From the NCBI RefSeq assembly GCF_039595935.1, contig NZ_JBCNKR010000004.1, forward strand, positions 1,549,001-1,613,000: DNA of 64,000 nt. Reading direction: 5' to 3'. The notes beneath the pieces were generated by a model. That model saw nothing but the letters and a program-made list of their open reading frames with translations, searched no databases and was not told the DNA's origin. Below, piece after piece: positions 26,900-34,448 of the stretch. The first letter of the stretch is position 1. Every line of letters starts with the position of its first letter. Both the position numbers and the translations under genes were made by a program. This stretch comes from Flavobacterium sp. (GTDB lineage: Bacteria > Bacteroidota > Bacteroidia > Flavobacteriales > Flavobacteriaceae).

Positions 26900-27535
26900 T
26901 TGAGAAAAAAGATTCAGTTTTCATTAATGCTAATTTGGTCAGCCATTTTTAGTTATTTTTTTATTTTGATGCTAAAGCTGACCTTGCAGTACATCCCGTT
27001 AAAAAATGATGTCGCTTTTCTTCAAATTAAGCAGACTGAAGTTTCTCAAATTCCATATTACATTGTATTTTTTTACATTCACGTATATTCGGCAATTTTT
27101 GTTTTGCTGTCGGGATTTTTTCAGTTTAATGATTCACTGCTAAGGAAATACCCACGCATTCACAGAAATTTTGGAAAATTATATGTTTTTGTAATTCTGT
27201 TTCTAAGCGCACCTTCGGGACTATTTATTGGCTTTTTTGCCAATGGCGGATTCTACTCAAAAATATCTTTTGTAACCTTATCTGTATTGTGGTTTTATTT
27301 TACTTTAAAAGGTTTTCTTTATATAAAAAACAAAAATATCCCGCAGCACAGAGCATTTTTACTTCGAAGTTTTGCTTTAACATTTTCTGCAGTTACCTTA
27401 CGTTTTTGGAAGGTTATTCTTGTATATTTGTTTCATCCGGCACCAATGGATTTATATCAAATTATAGCCTGGCTGGGCTGGGTTCCGAATTTATTAATCG
27501 TCGAATATTATCTTTATCATCAATCAAAAAAATGA
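26900..27535 (+). CDS. DUF2306 family membrane protein
   Basis: From the TTG at 26900 it encodes about 211 residues; the frame is open back to a GTG at 26834 but that part lies inside a repeat and upstream of the -7 box. Six or so hydrophobic helices, with HVYSAIFVLLSGFFQF, YPRIHRNFGKLYV and NIPQHRAFLLRSFALTFSA resembling DUF2306, a family of integral membrane proteins of unknown function with conserved histidines. The stop codon overlaps the next ATG (ATGA), so it is translationally coupled to the lipoprotein gene. Confidence 0.7.
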   Translation: MRKKIQFSLMLIWSAIFSYFFILMLKLTLQYIPLKNDVAFLQIKQTEVSQIPYYIVFFYIHVYSAIFVLLSGFFQFNDSLLRKYPRIHRNFGKLYVFVILFLSAPSGLFIGFFANGGFYSKISFVTLSVLWFYFTLKGFLYIKNKNIPQHRAFLLRSFALTFSAVTLRFWKVILVYLFHPAPMDLYQIIAWLGWVPNLLIVEYYLYHQSKK

Positions 27536-28428
27536 AAAAACTTCTTTATTTATTTTTAGCCGTTTTACTTTTTTCCTGTAATTCTAAAGAAAAAAACACA
27601 AAAAATACTGCCGACAATTTACTTACAGATGAAATCAGAACGGATTTATACGGTTCGTGGGTTGGCTCATTTATTGTTGCAGAACGTGATACAACCCAAG
27701 AAGTAAAAGAAAATTTTATCAATAAGATTAATATTAGCATTAAAAAAATTACTGCTTCTGAAGTTACGGGACAAAGTGTAGTAGCTGGTAACGTAAGACC
27801 TCTTAAAGGCGAAATGACAAAAAAAGGAAAAGTAATTCATTTTACACTTAAAGAACCCGGCGATGATAAAAATGACGGCGTTTTTGATTTTGATGTAGTA
27901 AACGATAGTATAATTTCCGGAACATGGATAGCGAATAATCCTAAAAAAGAAGTTCGTAAAAGAAAATTTGAATTAGTTAAAAAACAATTCAAATACGATC
28001 CTAATTTAATGTTACCTAATAATGGTTCTTATATTGACTATGAAAACCCAAAAGAAGAAAAGGTAACTTATTATGAAAGCGCGGAAGATTCTATAAGTAA
28101 TAAAGCTGAAACTTATACGGAAAGTGTTTACAGAATGGCATCTGAAGATATTTCAAACATCAATTCATCGACAAAAAAACTAAAAGAATCTGATATCAAA
28201 AACCTGAAGAAAATTGATTTGGAAATTCTTAGAAATACCATTTTCGCCAGACATGGACTTTCGTTTAAAACGAAAACAGTACGTCAGTTTTTTGATGATG
28301 TAGAATGGTATATTCCGGTTGCCGCAAACGTTGATGATAAATTGACAGAAACAGAAAAACAAAATATCGTTTTATTAAAACGTTTCGAAAAATACGCCGA
28401 AGATAATTACGATTCTTTCGGGAGATAG
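27532..28428 (+). CDS. YARHG-domain lipoprotein
   Basis: 298 residues. It starts at the ATG inside the ATGA overlap; the open frame extends upstream to 27289 but that region is coding in another frame. The signal ends LAVLLFSC (Cys17). A middle domain (about 45-160) looks beta-rich. The last ~70 residues contain LEILRNTIFARHGLSFKT, ending in a helical tail, a clear YARHG domain, thought to act in the extracellular or periplasmic space. Function unknown. It ends next to a dense set of palindromic repeats. Confidence 0.8.
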   Translation: MKKLLYLFLAVLLFSCNSKEKNTKNTADNLLTDEIRTDLYGSWVGSFIVAERDTTQEVKENFINKINISIKKITASEVTGQSVVAGNVRPLKGEMTKKGKVIHFTLKEPGDDKNDGVFDFDVVNDSIISGTWIANNPKKEVRKRKFELVKKQFKYDPNLMLPNNGSYIDYENPKEEKVTYYESAEDSISNKAETYTESVYRMASEDISNINSSTKKLKESDIKNLKKIDLEILRNTIFARHGLSFKTKTVRQFFDDVEWYIPVAANVDDKLTETEKQNIVLLKRFEKYAEDNYDSFGR

Positions 28429-28440
28429 TTTTTTTTTTAA

Positions 28441-28663
28441 AAGATGCTAAGATTCTAAGGACTAAGATGCTAAGTTTTTTCTCAACGACTCTCCTGCAAG
28501 GTTTTCAAAACCTTGTAGGTATAACATTTTAAGGTTTTAAGTTTTTTTTCGCCACGAATTCACGAATGCATTTACATAAAAAATTCATGAATTCGTGGCG
28601 AAAAACCTTTCTTATTTAAACTGATACTCCAAATACCTAGAAGGTTTTAAAAACCTTTGCAGG
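28441..28663. repeat. Cluster of four repeat types between convergent genes
   Basis: AAGATGCTAAG words (28441-28475), a CCTGCAAGG palindrome (28493-28519), a CGCCACGAATTC-type inverted repeat (arms about 28546-28567 and 28583-28605) and a CCTAGAAGG palindrome (28636-28663). The first and last palindromes are also inverse to each other, so the structure is nested. No gene is seen in this stretch. Confidence 0.6.
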
Positions 28664-28669
28664 AAATCG

Positions 28670-29332
28670 CTATCTCGGATTATCCTGATAATATCTGGCT
28701 TCGATTCTTTTAATATCTCTAATCGAATTTTTGGCCCAGTCAAGGCGTTTTTGCAGAATTTCTTCGTCAGATAACTGCCATTTTATATCTGAATTTCTTA
28801 ATCGGTTTGTTAGATTTTGAATGATGATTGCGGCAGAAACAGAAATGTTCAAACTTTCTGTAAAACCTACCATAGGAATTTTTAGGAAACCGTCTGCTTT
28901 TTCCAAAATTTCCGGTGAAAGTCCGTCTTTTTCAGTTCCGAAGAATAATGCACTTGGTTTAGAAATATCAAAATCCTGAATCATACAATCATTTTCATGA
29001 GGCGTTGTAGCGATGATTTGATATCCTTTTTCTCTTAAATTAGAAACACAGCCATCGATAGTATCAAATCTGTTTATGTCAACCCATTTTTGCGCACCCA
29101 AAGCGATTTCTTTATCGATTCTTTTTCCAAAACGCTGTTCAATTATATTCAATTCCTGAATTCCGAAAACTTCGCAGCTGCGCATTACGGCACTTGTATT
29201 GTGCATTTGGTATACATCTTCTACAGCAACAGTAAAATGTTTAGTGCGGTTTTTAAGTACTTCTAAAAATCTTTCTTTTCGGTTATCCGTTAATATATTT
29301 TCAAGAAAAGCGAGGTAATCTAAATCAATCAT
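28670..29332 (-). CDS. trmH: SpoU/TrmH-family tRNA 2'-O-methyltransferase
   Basis: 220 residues. A SpoU trefoil-knot methyltransferase: motif 1 with NTSAVMRSCEVFGI (44-57; the N and R of the active site), motif 2 ALFFGTEKDGLS and motif 3 ESLNISVSAAIII. The length and C-terminal extension fit TrmH, which methylates G18 in the tRNA D-loop, but related rRNA methylases cannot be excluded. A -7 box TATTTTTG lies 18-25 bases upstream, giving a very short leader. Confidence 0.8.
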   Translation of the reverse strand: MIDLDYLAFLENILTDNRKERFLEVLKNRTKHFTVAVEDVYQMHNTSAVMRSCEVFGIQELNIIEQRFGKRIDKEIALGAQKWVDINRFDTIDGCVSNLREKGYQIIATTPHENDCMIQDFDISKPSALFFGTEKDGLSPEILEKADGFLKIPMVGFTESLNISVSAAIIIQNLTNRLRNSDIKWQLSDEEILQKRLDWAKNSIRDIKRIEARYYQDNPR

Positions 29333-29349
29333 TTTGTTTGTATTTGCCG

Positions 29350-29357
29350 CAAAAATA
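29350..29357 (-). promoter_or_regulatory. Promoter -7 box of trmH
   Basis: Read on the minus strand this is TATTTTTG, placing the transcription start about 10 bases before the ATG at 29332. Confidence 0.6.
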
Positions 29358-29394
29358 CATATAAATCAACAGAAAGAAAATTGATTCTTATTTT

Positions 29395-30363
29395 CTAACT
29401 TTCTGAATGTTCCAGTAATGCATTATTTAATTTTTCATGCAATACGACTAATTTTGCAAAATCGACATTAAGTGCTTCTTCTTTAAAAGAATCGCCTTTA
29501 AATTCTGCATTTTCATTTTTAGAATGTTTGTTTAAGCGTTCAAACATTTTATCGATTTCTTCATCAGCATAACGGGCATCAATAAAAGAAATAAACTTTT
29601 CAATAACCTGTTTCATTCCTTCATTATAATTCAGGAAAGTAACATTTTGATCTGATTCATAAAAACTTAAAAAGCCCTGAAAATATTTCTCTAAAACCAA
29701 TGCGCCATACTGCTGAAAACTAATTTCATTAATTTCCTGAGGTGTAATTCCGAAAACACTTGGCGGCAGTAAATTTGGCACCATATGCATTCCCATTAAT
29801 TTTTGATGAGATTTTAAAACCTCTGTCGGGTTTCTGTAAAGCAGTGCAAAAGGAGTTTCAGGAAAAATAGATCTCAAATATCCTGCATCAAAAATATGCC
29901 AGGCATCTAGTTTTAGAATAAGATTATTTTGTTCGGGAAATCTTTTTTGCCCTAAAAATTTAAGTACCGCTTTTAGGAGAGTCGTTTTTGTATCAAGTCC
30001 AAAAAGATTACTCCTTAAAATTTCATCAAAAATTGGTGCCTCAGAAACCATAATATTTTCTGAAGAAGTTGCCAATGACTGACTCAGCATTGTAGAACCG
30101 CATCTTGAAACATGAAACACTAAAGATTTTAAATCGACAGAAACTAATTCATCAGACCATTCAATAAGATTTTCTACAGTACTTATTACTCTAAATCGCT
30201 TTGAATTATAATCCAGTTTTCTGCATTTTGAAATCGTCTCATCAAAAAAAGGATCGAGATATTTTATATCACCCAAATAAATCCATTCAAAATAAATATT
30301 GTTGTCTTTTTCTATTAATTTATAAGGAATCCAGTTTGAAAGAGGGTGATTTATATTTTCCAT
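29395..30363 (-). CDS. Sulfotransferase-family protein
   Basis: 322 residues. The PAPS phosphosulfate-binding loop is SRCGSTMLS (86-94, after LVFH), and the 3'-phosphate-binding region is LLYRNPTEVLKSH near 178-190, both characteristic of sulfotransferases. No signal peptide. The acceptor is unknown. It starts 8 bases after the stop of the beta-hydroxylase gene and sits downstream of an APS kinase gene, which would supply PAPS. The three genes together suggest sulfation of a peptide, metabolite or surface molecule. Confidence 0.8.
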   Translation of the reverse strand: MENINHPLSNWIPYKLIEKDNNIYFEWIYLGDIKYLDPFFDETISKCRKLDYNSKRFRVISTVENLIEWSDELVSVDLKSLVFHVSRCGSTMLSQSLATSSENIMVSEAPIFDEILRSNLFGLDTKTTLLKAVLKFLGQKRFPEQNNLILKLDAWHIFDAGYLRSIFPETPFALLYRNPTEVLKSHQKLMGMHMVPNLLPPSVFGITPQEINEISFQQYGALVLEKYFQGFLSFYESDQNVTFLNYNEGMKQVIEKFISFIDARYADEEIDKMFERLNKHSKNENAEFKGDSFKEEALNVDFAKLVVLHEKLNNALLEHSES

Positions 30364-30371
30364 TTTTGATT

Positions 30372-31055
30372 TTATTTAGATTGAAGACCTGCGATAATTT
30401 TATTGTTTACTTCAGATGGATTCCGCTGAAGTTCAGCAATAATCTGTTGTTTTACCTCATCCGAAAATTCATTTTTATTTGAAGTAAAATTGAGATCAAA
30501 TCCCATTTCTGCAAATAATTTATCCGACCATTCATTCCGTATGCAATCAAGTGTGAGATGAATTCTCGGTTCATTGCTTTTATTTTCAACACTGTGCGCA
30601 AGCTGAAAATTAGCATACCAGCACTCTCCCATTTTCATAGGAACGAGTTTTTTATCTACATAAAAATAAACCTCTGAATTTGTTATAATTGGTACGTGAA
30701 TTCTAAAAAATCCATCTTCATACGAAGTATCATTATCAACATGTTCCTTGATTTCGCTGTTTGGCCCTAATCGAAGCAATCGAACTGCCTCTTTTTCGCA
30801 CTCAAACCAATCCATAATTTCTTTAAAATAATGACACTTATCAAGCAGCGGCGTATTTTTGTATTCTTTGTTAGAAAAAGAAGTAATGTCGTTTACCAAA
30901 CCAGACTGCGACCGCAGGGAAACACTCGTCCAATTTCCTTCGTACCGGTTTGTATTAAAATGCGGTGTCCATAAATCATTTTCGCAAATGGTAAGTTCAT
31001 GCTGTAATTTTTCTATTGAAAAAGAAATAGGCAGTTTGCTTGACGAAGGATTCAT
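30372..31055 (-). CDS. Aspartyl/asparaginyl beta-hydroxylase-like dioxygenase
   Basis: 227 residues. The segment IKEHVDND (His105, Asp107) followed by FRIHVPI and later FQLAHSVEN (His154) and RIHLTLD matches the iron/2-oxoglutarate-binding core of the Asp/Asn beta-hydroxylase family. These oxygenases hydroxylate Asp or Asn side chains, or free substrates in biosynthetic clusters. No signal peptide. It lies 8 bases before the sulfotransferase gene and 127 bases after the APS kinase. Hydroxylation followed by sulfation of the new hydroxyl group is a reasonable but untested idea. Confidence 0.78.
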   Translation of the reverse strand: MNPSSSKLPISFSIEKLQHELTICENDLWTPHFNTNRYEGNWTSVSLRSQSGLVNDITSFSNKEYKNTPLLDKCHYFKEIMDWFECEKEAVRLLRLGPNSEIKEHVDNDTSYEDGFFRIHVPIITNSEVYFYVDKKLVPMKMGECWYANFQLAHSVENKSNEPRIHLTLDCIRNEWSDKLFAEMGFDLNFTSNKNEFSDEVKQQIIAELQRNPSEVNNKIIAGLQSK

Positions 31056-31182
31056 AAGCTACGAAGGATTAAATTTGAGATTCGTTTTGGTTGTGTAAAT
31101 ATATAAAATACACGAAACCAATTGTCGAATAAATAAGCAAAATTTTACAAATTGAGAAATTCTTATCTTACAATCTTACTGT

Positions 31183-31707
31183 CTAAGATAAATTGTCAAT
31201 AATAAACTGGTAGAGTTTATTTGTTGAAAATGATACTGTTTCAAAATCGGTTTTTAAGATTAAATCTGCATTTTGCGGCGTTTCAAAAACATCACTAATT
31301 CCGGTAAAACTTTGAATTTTATCAGCATCATTGTCTGGCAGTAATGCTTTTTTGTACAAGCCTTTAGGGTCTCTTTTTATCAAATTATCTATCGAACAAT
31401 CCAAAAATATAGTTCGCACAAACTCATTTGATCTCAATTCATTTCGAAGATTTTCATACGGATTTATTACTGACATTAATACGATTGTATTTTCTTCGAC
31501 AAAGTTTTTTCCAATATTGAATAACCTTCTAACATTTTCACATCTGTCTTCTTTAGAAAATCCTAAATCTTTACAAACCGTTTTTCGGTATACATCGCCG
31601 TCGACAATTTCAGCTTTATAACCGTTTTCGATTAATAAATGCCGAACATTTTGTGCCAGAGTGGTTTTTCCCGAGCCCGATAATCCTGTAAACTGAATTA
31701 AAATCAT
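31183..31707 (-). CDS. cysC: Adenylyl-sulfate (APS) kinase
   Basis: 174 residues. P-loop GLSGSGKTT (8-16), DGD (36-38), then DLGFSKEDRCENVRRL, the hallmark of APS kinases that make PAPS from APS and ATP. The family motif usually reading S-P-Y-R is N-P-Y-E (82-85), and the flanking sequence is shortened, so activity may differ from the assimilatory enzyme. No sulfate adenylyltransferase gene is nearby. It leads a three-gene cassette with a dioxygenase and a sulfotransferase, which suggests that it serves sulfation, not cysteine synthesis. Confidence 0.82.
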   Translation of the reverse strand: MILIQFTGLSGSGKTTLAQNVRHLLIENGYKAEIVDGDVYRKTVCKDLGFSKEDRCENVRRLFNIGKNFVEENTIVLMSVINPYENLRNELRSNEFVRTIFLDCSIDNLIKRDPKGLYKKALLPDNDADKIQSFTGISDVFETPQNADLILKTDFETVSFSTNKLYQFIIDNLS

Positions 31708-32030
31708 TTAGAAAATCTTTTGTTTTTATGAGGCATTAAAACTAGACAATCTGCAAAGTCAAAACAATAAGTATAATTACGGTTTTATTTTCTCAAAAAT
31801 ATTAAAAAAAGAATCGTACAAATGTGCCGTCAGGCACTAAATATCGGTAGAAAATATAAAATGGACACAAATTTGGCGTACCGTAGGTACGCAACAGAAC
31901 CACCATTGCATACCTATGGCATGCCAAATCAATTCAAACACTTTTTTATACCGATATTTAGTGCCTGACGGCACATTTTACCTACTGATTCACAAAAATC
32001 ACTATTTTTATCTTTTAATAAAATTTCAAA
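31708..32030. other. 323-base divergent intergenic region
   Basis: Between the minus-strand APS kinase and the plus-strand sirtuin. It holds the 153-bp inverted-repeat element (31823-31975). I see no further gene or clear promoter motif. Confidence 0.6.
31823..31975. mobile_element. Non-coding inverted-repeat element, copy 1 (MITE/REP-like)
   Basis: Perfect 27-base terminal inverted repeats (31823-31849 and 31949-31975) beginning TGTGCCGTCAGGCAC. Inside is a second inverted repeat with core GCGTACCGTAGGTACGC, whose right arm differs by four transitions. No coding capacity. A second copy of the family lies at 38632-38782. Confidence 0.7.
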
Positions 32031-32717
32031 ATGAAAAAGAAACTTGTTGTTTTAACCGGCGCCGGAATTAGTGCCGAAAGTGGAATTAAAACATTTCGTG
32101 ACAGCGATGGATTATGGGAAGGTCATGATGTAATGGAAGTTGCAACTCCCGAAGGCTGGCATAAAAATCAGGATTTGGTTTTAGATTTTTACAACAAGCG
32201 ACGTCAGCAGTTAAAAGAAGTTCAGCCGAATTTAGGGCATCAAATTTTAGCCGAATTAGAAAAGGATTTTGACGTTTATATTATCACTCAAAATGTTGAT
32301 GATCTGCACGAACGCGCCGGAAGTACTAAAGTCTTGCATTTGCATGGCGAATTATTAAAAGTAAGAAGCGTTAGAAATCGGGATTTAATTTTAGACTGGA
32401 CAGAAGATTTACTTACGGGTGATTTAGATGAAAACGGACATCAGCTTCGTCCGCATATTGTTTGGTTTGGAGAAGAAGTTCCGGCTCTTGAAGAAGCCAT
32501 TGATATAACAGAAACGGCAGATTATTTTGCCGTAATCGGAACTTCTCTGCAAGTTTATCCGGCAGCGGGTTTGATTTCTTATACGCCCAGTACAACTCCG
32601 GTTTTTTATATTGATCCAAAACCTATTTCAATTCCGAATATTCGAAACAAAGTTGAAGTTATTGCTAAAGTTGCTTCCGAAGGTGTTGTCGAAATGAGAG
32701 AAAAATTAAAATCGTAG
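32031..32717 (+). CDS. cobB: Sir2-family NAD-dependent protein deacylase without cysteines
   Basis: 228 residues. TGAGISAESGIKTFRD (9-24), TQNVDDLHERAG and HLHGE (catalytic His) are the sirtuin core, and FYNKRR matches the Y-x-x-R of class III sirtuins, which prefer succinyl or malonyl lysine. The protein contains no cysteine at all, so the usual four zinc-binding cysteines are missing; the small domain has a shortened charged segment instead. It removes acyl groups from lysines using NAD+. Single gene; a hairpin repeat follows before purB. Confidence 0.88.
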   Translation: MKKKLVVLTGAGISAESGIKTFRDSDGLWEGHDVMEVATPEGWHKNQDLVLDFYNKRRQQLKEVQPNLGHQILAELEKDFDVYIITQNVDDLHERAGSTKVLHLHGELLKVRSVRNRDLILDWTEDLLTGDLDENGHQLRPHIVWFGEEVPALEEAIDITETADYFAVIGTSLQVYPAAGLISYTPSTTPVFYIDPKPISIPNIRNKVEVIAKVASEGVVEMREKLKS

Positions 32718-32729
32718 ATATAATTATTG

Positions 32730-32832
32730 AACACGAATTTCACGAATTTCACGAATTTCACGAATTAGCACGAATCATTTTATTTCTCAATGAAGAAGTA
32801 AAAATTTGTGCTAATTCGTGAAATTTGTGTTT
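32730..32832. repeat. CACGAATTT tandem repeat forming a hairpin
   Basis: A 9-base unit CACGAATTT is repeated four times, the last imperfectly (32732-32767). The right side (about 32804-32831, TTTGTGCTAATTCGTGAAAT) is inversely complementary to it. It is related in sequence to the CCACGAATTC inverted repeats at 26795 and 28546. Confidence 0.6.
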
Positions 32833-32900
32833 TCTTCTTTTTTCCCTTTTAAAATGTTGTCAATTGACTTTCTGATTACTTTAAATCCGCAAATTCTGTT

Positions 32901-32908
32901 TATATTTG
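32901..32908 (+). promoter_or_regulatory. Promoter -7 box of purB
   Basis: TATATTTG matches the consensus. It overlaps the upstream TTG at 32906, so translation must start at the ATG 32933. Confidence 0.7.
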
Positions 32909-32932
32909 CACCTTTCGAAAAACAACATAACA

Positions 32933-34279
32933 ATGACTACTTTAAACGAATTGAATGCTATATCGCCAATTGATGGAAGATATAGAAATAAAACTCAAAA
33001 TTTAGCCCCTTTCTTTTCTGAAGAAGCTTTAATAAAATACCGCGTATTAGTTGAAGTGGAATATTTCATCGCTTTATGCGAAATTCCTTTACCTCAGTTA
33101 CAAGGCATTGATTCAGGTTTATTTGAAAGTTTAAGAAATATCTATAAAAATTTCTCTACTGAAGATGCACTTTGGATTAAAGAAACTGAAAAAGTAACGA
33201 ACCACGACGTAAAAGCGGTTGAATATTTTATTAAAGATGCTTTTGAAAAATTAGGTTTGTCTCAATACAAAGAGTTCATTCACTTCGGATTAACGTCTCA
33301 GGATATCAACAACACTGCTATTCCGCTTTCTACAAAAGAAGCTTTTGAGCAGGTTTATATGCCTTCATTAGTGGCTTTAATTTCTAAATTAAAAGAATTA
33401 AGCGTAGAATGGAAAGACATCCCAATGCTGGCACGTACACACGGACAGCCGGCTTCTCCTACTCGTTTAGGAAAAGAAATTCTGGTTTTTGTTGAGCGTT
33501 TAGAAGAGCAGATGCGTTTGTTATTCAATGTTCCGTTTGCGGCAAAATTTGGTGGCGCAACAGGAAATTTCAATGCACATCACGTAGCGTATCCTCAAAT
33601 TGACTGGAAGCAATTCGGAACTAAATTTGTTGAAACTGGTTTAGGTTTACAGCATTCTTTCCCAACAACTCAAATTGAACATTACGATCACTTTGCTGCT
33701 TTTTTTGATGGTTTAAAAAGAATCAACAATATTATTATCGATTTAGACCGTGATATCTGGACGTATGTTTCGATGGATTATTTTAAACAAAAAATCAAAG
33801 CAGGAGAAATTGGTTCATCTGCAATGCCGCATAAAGTAAACCCAATTGATTTTGAAAATTCTGAAGGAAACTTAGGAATCGCCAATGCTATTTTTGAACA
33901 TTTAGTCGCAAAACTTCCAATTTCAAGATTACAGCGTGACTTAACTGACAGTACGGTTTTAAGAAATGTTGGTGTTCCGGTTGGACATACCATTATTGCT
34001 TTTGAAGCTACTCTTAAAGGTTTGAACAAATTACTTTTGAATGAAAGCAAATTTGCCGAGGATTTAGAGAAAAACTGGGCGGTTGTAGCCGAGGCCATTC
34101 AGACTATTTTGCGTCGTGAAGCGTATCCAAATCCATACGAAGCTTTAAAAGGTTTAACAAGAACAAATGAAGCAATTGATAAAAATGCAATTCATAATTT
34201 TATTGCAACTTTAGAAGTTTCTGATGCCGTTAGAGCAGAATTATTGCAGATAACTCCTAGCAATTACACAGGAATTTAA
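32933..34279 (+). CDS. purB: Adenylosuccinate lyase
   Basis: 448 residues from the ATG at 32933 (MTTLNELNAISPIDGRYRNK); the frame extends 9 codons upstream only through the promoter. The fumarase/aspartase superfamily signature SSAMPHKVNPIDFEN is present, with ARTHGQPASPT and the early TNHDVKAVEYF segment. It cleaves SAICAR and adenylosuccinate, releasing fumarate, in purine synthesis. The length fits the E. coli-type PurB. A strong terminator follows. Confidence 0.96.
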   Translation: MTTLNELNAISPIDGRYRNKTQNLAPFFSEEALIKYRVLVEVEYFIALCEIPLPQLQGIDSGLFESLRNIYKNFSTEDALWIKETEKVTNHDVKAVEYFIKDAFEKLGLSQYKEFIHFGLTSQDINNTAIPLSTKEAFEQVYMPSLVALISKLKELSVEWKDIPMLARTHGQPASPTRLGKEILVFVERLEEQMRLLFNVPFAAKFGGATGNFNAHHVAYPQIDWKQFGTKFVETGLGLQHSFPTTQIEHYDHFAAFFDGLKRINNIIIDLDRDIWTYVSMDYFKQKIKAGEIGSSAMPHKVNPIDFENSEGNLGIANAIFEHLVAKLPISRLQRDLTDSTVLRNVGVPVGHTIIAFEATLKGLNKLLLNESKFAEDLEKNWAVVAEAIQTILRREAYPNPYEALKGLTRTNEAIDKNAIHNFIATLEVSDAVRAELLQITPSNYTGI

Positions 34280-34301
34280 AGAAAACCTAAAATATTTTGT
34301 C

Positions 34302-34335
34302 AAAAAAAGCTATCTTTATCGAGATAGCTTTTTTT
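34302..34335 (+). terminator. Intrinsic terminator of purB
   Basis: AAAAAAAGCTATCT (34302-34315), a 6-base loop and AGATAGCTTTTTTT (34322-34335): a perfect 14-bp stem ending in a T run. Confidence 0.85.
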
Positions 34336-34448
34336 ATTTAATCCGGAGTAGACCAGAATACTTCACTTAATCTTATTTAGAAAGAAATCCAGTGATTTTT
34401 ATTTGATATAAAAAACGGAATGATTTTCTAAAACTAAAACACCTTTCT

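Noticed and set aside
27289..27531. N-terminal extension of the YARHG lipoprotein
   Set aside because: The extension overlaps the DUF2306 gene in another frame, and the ATG at 27532 is followed by a perfect lipoprotein signal.
31163..31191. TTATCTTA/TAAGATAA hairpin as APS kinase terminator
   Set aside because: It overlaps the stop codon, has only 8-bp AT-rich arms and no T run, so evidence is too weak.
32732..32767. CRISPR-like tandem repeat
   Set aside because: The 9-base unit repeats without spacers and forms one hairpin with the sequence at 32804-32831; no cas gene is present.
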